64,000 nucleotides of DNA from Warburgia ugandensis (lineage: Eukaryota > Streptophyta > Magnoliopsida > Canellales > Canellaceae). A model generated the notes under the pieces. It searched no databases and had not been told where the DNA came from. It saw nothing but the letters and a program-made list of their open reading frames with translations. The translations under genes were made by a program, and so were the position numbers. Location of the stretch: assembly GCA_035236585.1 (NCBI GenBank), contig CP141132.1:41667880-41731879 (forward strand), written 5' to 3'. Of the stretch, positions 59,650-64,000 are shown piece after piece (the first letter of the stretch is position 1; each line of letters begins with the position of its first letter).

Positions 59650-60370
59650 TGTGACATCTCGGGTTTTTCCAACACTTTTCACAAAATCTTTTACAATTAT
59701 GGGGCCTTGAGTTTGGAAAACTATTTAGAAAACAAACAGCAAAAAAATAAATTCATGAGAAGACTTCTAAAAATCCTGAGTGTCATTTTTCTTTTCTAAA
59801 AATCAGCATTTTCAAAGAAATGAGAGCTATATTTCTACTGAAAATTCGATAAAGTCTCCTGTGTTTTTTGAACTAATGCATTTTAAACATGCAATGTGAT
59901 TTCCTTGATAAACACAGTTTAAATCAAATAAATAATAAAGGAGACTCTGCCTCCATTCATTCACATGAATACATAATTTAAATGTGTATAGTTTTAAAAG
60001 TCAAGACTTTAACTAAACAAAAAGAATAGTTCATGACCATGATCAATCTAGTCAAAGCCACACCACTATAATTTCAATTTACATGTTCATGTGTCCATAA
60101 AGCAAAGTCATATTAAATCAAAGTATTACATCAGTTCACAAGATCATCAACTACATTACAAACCTAGTTGGTATACCTTTTATATCGTTCTCTTAAGATC
60201 TCTAGCACAGCCTTTTGTGCCCTTTTTCTTATTTTATTTCTTCAGACCTAAGATATGTTTTCTAAAATAAGAGTTGTTTGGTAAAGGTTGTTTATAATAT
60301 ATGCTTATCTGATGTTGAAACACAAAATGGTGTTTGGTAACCTGTATTTGTTTATATGTCAAAAAACCTT
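59650..60370 (-). mobile_element. LTR fragment, minus strand (family F)
   Basis: Starts TGTGACATCTCGGG, the reverse complement of an LTR 3' end of the type seen throughout the window. 59850-60080 aligns with 28755-28990 (LTR F). Only the 3' several hundred bases are recognisable; the 5' part is missing before the CT microsatellite. Confidence 0.6.
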
Positions 60371-60372
60371 AC

Positions 60373-60375
<3 letters not shown>

Positions 60376-60458
<83 letters not shown>
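60376..60458. repeat. (CT)n microsatellite, about 41 units
   Basis: An uninterrupted CT run of about 83 bp. It marks the right edge of the LTR fragment. Confidence 0.97.
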
Positions 60459-60461
<3 letters not shown>

Positions 60462-60885
60462 TACTAAATAAAAATATTGAGAAGTACAAACATAAACTAA
60501 GTTTCTTTGACTAGTGGTGGGAATTTACTTAGAGTACCATAATTGAAAGAAATGAGATATTGTCCATTCAATTGGTAGTTTGTATGCTGGGTCAACTTAG
60601 GGTTGACCAAACTTTTCCATCTTAATGTAGAGCCATGTAGGACACAAGTTAATGAAAGCTAAAGAAATCAAATAGATGGGTTTGATCAATCAAAGGTGGG
60701 CCTCACTATGCAACTAAGGTGCACTCGATTGTACTAACAATCATTACCACTACAGTATGGCACTATTTAGAAAGTATTTTATTAGTGAGAGGAGATAGTG
60801 GTTATTTATATGATTTAAACCTAAATTCATGGGTAACACTTATACTAGGGCCCCAATAGCATATATAAAGCTATTATAAGTATTG

Positions 60886-61036
60886 CACTTATAAAATGTG
60901 GGTATCACATTTTATAAGTGTCTTGTCTCTGCTTATCTGTAATGCCCCAAAAGCAGGTATAATACTCAATTATCTAATAAGCTATTCTACCTACTTATCT
61001 AGTGTAGGTATAATAACAGGCTCTCATTATACCTAC
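60886..61036. repeat. Cluster of inverted repeats
   Basis: CACTTATAAAATGTG / CACATTTTATAAGTG (15 bp perfect, 60886-60920, loop ggtat). CTGCTT / AAGCAG (60929-60956). GTAGGTATAAT / ATTATACCTAC (11 bp perfect, 61004-61036). Probably one or more small foldback elements, inserted where the next exons of the ATS1-like gene would be expected. Confidence 0.75.
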
Positions 61037-61258
61037 TTATGACTCAAAGAAGAGTATAAAAAGTGCTATCAATCTCACCCTAAAACTTAGTTTGATTCTT
61101 GCACAACCTTGTGCAACCTAGAAAATAAGAAACTAGTGTTCCAGTTCTATAGAATTGTGCTAACATTCACCCTTCATTGCACTATCTTGTGAATTTCTTT
61201 TATGAAAGAATCTAGATTTAGGATATTTATTTGGTTCTTTCAATTCTAATTGAAAAAA

Positions 61259-61278
61259 CATGATTGTGTACAATCATG
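61259..61278. repeat. Short perfect hairpin
   Basis: CATGATTGT gt ACAATCATG, 9-bp stem, 25 bp downstream (on the minus strand) of the last recognisable ATS1-like exon. Confidence 0.7.
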
Positions 61279-61302
61279 GGATTATCAATTGAAAGTAGGT
61301 AC

Positions 61303-61367
61303 CTACTTTAGCTTCTCTTCCATGTCATAGAAAAGTGAGATGTTGCAACATATGATCTTTTGAAGTC
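61303..61367 (-). pseudogene. ATS1: ATS1-like exon d with frameshift and nonsense codon
   Basis: DFKRSYV, then after a one-base deletion NISLFYDMEEKLK followed by TAG|gtacct. The family continues with Gln at this place and a splice donor, so a single C-to-T change fits. The exact 5' border is unclear because DF also ends exon c. Confidence 0.75.
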
Positions 61368-61810
61368 ACAAAAGAAAATAATAGGTAGGAGAAGCAAGGC
61401 AATCAATAAGATAGAAACCCATACTTTTCACTCATTTCAATTTAGAACCCCTTAAGACAAAGCACTTCAATAGTAACAGAATTCACAAATCAAATTTCTA
61501 CTTCATAATAGCTAAAGCATAGGTTTTGCTAATTACAGTATAAACTTGTGGCTTAGTGCCATTAAAGTGCCAACATCTTGTTCTACTTCTTTTCATTCCT
61601 TTCTTACCCACCTAAAAAAGAAGCACCGGCATTTAAGCATTTGAGTTGCAAACCCACAAGCACATAATCTAAATGATCAAAAGACTATTTTCTCCACAAC
61701 CTTAAACCAATAAAATTTGCAGGAACTACATCAACATTGCCACAATTTCTCCAGCTTGTGTCCAGACATTTCAGTTAGTTAGACCTTAACTTTTAACATG
61801 GTTGAATAAC

Positions 61811-61905
61811 ATGAAATCAATCAATTCCTGGATATAATTTAGACCAAACATGTAGTAATCAAAAGCCTCTTGTACTATATGATGTGGTATGAAGGTGAAA
61901 GGTTC
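61811..61905 (-). pseudogene. ATS1: ATS1-like exon c with destroyed acceptor
   Basis: Reads EPFTFIPHHIVQEAFDYYM then FGLNYIQELIDF, the next family segment, open throughout. The base before the expected exon start is GCAA instead of GCAG. The next AG (tgcaag) is two bases further in, shifts the frame and gives a stop within ten codons. The donor AT|gttatt is weak. Substitutions such as QNYIRP-type to LNYIQE are more than expected for a conserved segment. Confidence 0.78.
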
Positions 61906-62049
61906 TTGCAAAACATGGCATTATTACACAAAGTACAGACAAATACAAAAGCTTGCATCTAAACATGTCGAAATTAACTAGTTTAGTTAAAAAAAGAAAA
62001 CACACACAGACACACACACAAATCTGTAGCACATTAGACAGGAACAAAC
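61906..62049 (-). other. Intron between ATS1-like exons b and c
   Basis: Begins gtttgttcc and contains a CA-rich stretch (61999-62021 in plus view). It ends tttgcaa where tttgcag is expected. Confidence 0.7.
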
Positions 62050-62136
62050 CTCTACGTCTAATAAAACACGGTCAAATTGAGCACCCAAGTTTGACAGTAT
62101 GATCTCACTTGCTTTAGGGCTTCCACTTTGTAGAAC
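62050..62136 (-). CDS. ATS1: ATS1-like exon b (intact)
   Basis: Acceptor ttttcag, donor GAG|gtttgtt. 29 codons: VLQSGSPKASEIILSNL then GAQFDRVLLDVE, in phase 0 at both ends. Joined to exon a it gives QNYQNV-VLQSGSPKAS, collinear with the family without gaps. Confidence 0.88.
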
Positions 62137-63628
62137 CTGAAAATTCACAAGGATACATTTTAATATTTTTGGAGAAACAAACATTTTTCAAAGAAGTAAG
62201 GAAAGAAACAAGATTCCACAAGGACTGAAGATGTTAATGAACCTAAATCCATCTTCCTCCACAATATTATTCTATCACCAACAATTGCATGTTTTCCTCA
62301 ACAAATTCCCAAAATTCAACTGGCACAGATGGTGCATATTCAAACCTAGGAACCTGAGAAAAAGAAAAACAGCCATCTATGGAAAAATTGTACTAATCAC
62401 CAAAAGGAATAACAGAGGAACAAGATGATACATTATAGGCCTGTCCTACAAGTTTTGCCCAAAGAATCAAGCAACCAAAAGACTAGCTATCCAATTCCAG
62501 GAGAGGCTTCTTATCAACAAGTGCTCTATTTTGTGCACCAATGACAAGACTATTGATCATTCTATTCATTCACCTCTAGATTACCTCTCCCTTATGGAAC
62601 TTTGTCCTTAAGTCAGTTGACTCTTTACCTTTGTTTGCATACAACTAAGCTCCCTTGCACTGCCATTGGTATGCTGGGGCTTATGTTGCTATAATGGTTA
62701 GAGAGAATAGGCATTATGTCTTATGTGGTGGTGGGGACCAAGCTTAAAGGGAAAATGTATTCTAAATTGGAAAAGCTCATTAGGAATTTCATTTTCTATT
62801 AAATTCATTGGGCCAAGAACCTTTGACTTTGAGATAAGTACCCTCCAATAGTAGAAGGATGTAAGGCTTGTATTACTTGAGTAGTTTAGGAGGGTAGCAA
62901 AAGGAGGTTATCTTGGAAGTAGTTCCCAATTGTCTTTTTCAAATTTTAACTTTTGACTAATCTAGCAAACCCACATTCATCTAGCAATGGGAATTCTTGC
63001 AAGCCACAAGTGTTAGTGGAAGGTGGTCTACTTGATTTCTAGAGGCATAGAGATTTTGATGGCTCCAGAAAGGCCATGGCTCTTAAGTTTTGGGATCATG
63101 GCTTCATACACATCCCATTTCCAGTACTTCAAATCATGGAGGGAGATTCACTATATATCATCAGGTGGATGCAACAAAAGGCAAACTCTTATGGAAGATG
63201 GAGAATGAAACTATTGACTGAAAGATGTATTTGGCAAAGTCAAACTCTCTCTGAGCATGATCACCAATTTTCCAACATGTGTACTAACATCCTAACTGAA
63301 CGGGGAGTATCCAATACTGTTTATCAGGGTCCTTTCCACTTTTGGTGTTCAACAGTTAATTGCTTCTCTTGTGGGCATCACTCAAATAGATATATTCTTA
63401 TATTCTCATTTAACACTGTTTCTGGTTTTTGTGTTAAGCACTAATGGTGAGATTATCTTATGTGATAAATACTCAGAGATACAATCTAGAAACTAACCCA
63501 AGTATTAACATTAGCAATCCATCTAAGATTGCACAAACATGGAAGAGCTTCATATAGCACCGATCATAACTAGTGAGATCATTCTGCATGATCAAAATAA
63601 AAAATTTATTTGTGTTTAAAGCTATTAC
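62137..63628 (-). other. Intron between ATS1-like exons a and b (1,492 bp)
   Basis: Begins gtaatagc and ends ttttcag. AT-rich, with a 12-unit-scale CA-like stretch only downstream of exon b. The plus-strand open frame 63076-63441 inside it has no recognisable similarity. Its size suggests an inserted repeat, but none was identified. Confidence 0.65.
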
Positions 63629-63729
63629 CACATTTTGATAATTTTGATATATTTCCTCCATCCCTGCCGCAACATTTGGAGGTAGCTTTCCAGCTTCCAT
63701 TACCATCCTAATGCTAGAAAGTAGCTCTG
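63629..63729 (-). CDS. ATS1: ATS1-like exon a (intact)
   Basis: Acceptor ..gtttactcag before 63729, donor GTG|gtaata after 63629. It reads ELLSSIRMVMEAGKLPPNV then AAGMEEIYQNYQNV, a near match to the segment of plastid GPAT that precedes the acyltransferase core (helical substrate-selectivity region). It ends in phase 0, which joins exon b without a shift. Confidence 0.88.
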
Positions 63730-64000
63730 CTGAGTAAACACATCATAAGCAAAGAAAGAAGAAACTATTAGAGAGCATTACTAAATAGAAGAGGTAGCCA
63801 AATAGAGAATTAAAGAGCATAATCATTCCAATACCATGTCAAAGCAAGCATATATGGTATACATGAACAGTCAATAATTAATGAACTAGCCATATTTTAG
63901 TGAATGGCTAATGAGAAACTCAACACATTAATGGACAAAATAAATAACAAGAGACTTGGTTCTCTAGATGTAGAAGATCAACACAACATAGTGTATAGTC
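63730..64000 (-). other. Intron upstream of ATS1-like exon a, to window end
   Basis: Ends in a good acceptor (ttactcag) beside exon a. No earlier exon is visible before the window ends, so the transit-peptide exons must lie further right. Confidence 0.65.

Larger units (their letters stand above)
61303..63729 (-). pseudogene. ATS1: Plastidial glycerol-3-phosphate acyltransferase (ATS1-like), partial and probably decayed
   Basis: Four exon-like blocks on the minus strand spell consecutive parts of the soluble plastid GPAT. In this family the enzyme moves an acyl group from acyl-ACP to the sn-1 position of glycerol 3-phosphate in the plastid stroma, the first step of the plastid glycerolipid pathway. 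Exons 63629-63729 and 62050-62136 are clean, with GT-AG borders and matching phase. Block 61811-61905 has lost its acceptor AG. Block 61303-61367 has a one-base deletion and ends in TAG where the family has Gln. The acyltransferase NHxxxxD block and all later exons were not found down to 59650, and earlier exons lie beyond 64000. Inference: a pseudogene or truncated duplicate; a functional gene with unusual splicing is less likely. Confidence 0.85.

Noticed and set aside
60938-60949. TGTAATGCCCC as the start of another LTR
   Set aside because: Same letters as the start of LTR D, but nothing after it resembles an LTR, no TSD is visible, and it lies in the loop of a small hairpin.
63076-63441. 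122-codon plus-strand frame inside the ATS1-like intron
   Set aside because: No recognisable similarity; overlaps another frame and lies in an intron of the opposite strand. Kept only as a note in the intron entry.
1-64000. tRNA, rRNA, CRISPR, prophage or bacterial operon features
   Set aside because: None seen. All recognisable coding similarity is to plant retroelements or the plastid acyltransferase, and tandem repeats have no spacer-repeat layout.

Overview
This looks like plant (angiosperm) nuclear DNA: AT-rich, long CA and CT microsatellites, stop-riddled Ty3/gypsy Gag-Pol relics of the plant Tekay/Del (chromovirus) and Athila/Tat types, and GT-AG exons of a plastid acyltransferase gene. 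I cannot name the species. Nearly everything up to about 54 kb is nested, decayed LTR retrotransposon DNA. The last ~10 kb is mixed: small DNA transposons, unassigned DNA and one recognisable host gene relic. No tRNA, rRNA, CRISPR array or bacterial feature was seen.

Layout. 1-8905: non-autonomous Tekay/Del-type element H (5' LTR cut by the window edge, primer-binding site, 0.68 kb non-coding interior, polypurine tract, 3' LTR interrupted by another LTR). 8906-10944: unassigned, with a minisatellite. 10945-18290: LTR I followed by a primer-binding site and a dead Gag-PR-RT-RH-IN region. 18330-19125: a minus-strand Athila/Tat-type Gag relic. 22572-38949: two head-to-head copies of LTR E. The plus copy is split first by solo LTR B (25729-28190, TSD TTTAG) and then by a block holding another LTR fragment and a 5'-truncated Athila/Tat element (pol 29870-32990, LTR 34766-36800). 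39311-41930: solo LTR D (TSD CCCAT). 43808-54200: a minus-strand element J with short (~0.5 kb) LTRs. Its interior received solo LTR A2 (46087-50842, TSD CATAC). Its upper LTR received a SIRE-like LTR, which itself holds a 1,022-bp hAT-like transposon with a perfect 8-bp TSD. 57907-58353: hAT-type MITE. 59650-60370: minus LTR fragment. 61303-63729: minus-strand exons of plastidial glycerol-3-phosphate acyltransferase (ATS1 type), with a lost splice acceptor, a frameshift and a nonsense codon in the last two exons seen.

Common theme. Most long LTRs here (A, B, D, E, H, I) share one architecture: TGTAA(C/T)-type start, family-specific minisatellite in the middle, an inverted repeat 410-580 bp before the 3' end, and an end resembling GGTCATCACA. 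In the strongest copies the inverted repeat shows compensatory base change, so it was probably selected as a structure. The three solo LTRs with intact target-site duplications show that LTR-LTR recombination has been active here. I found no intact protein-coding gene and no clear new multi-gene system. The best candidates for novelty are the conserved LTR hairpin and the decaying ATS1 copy.
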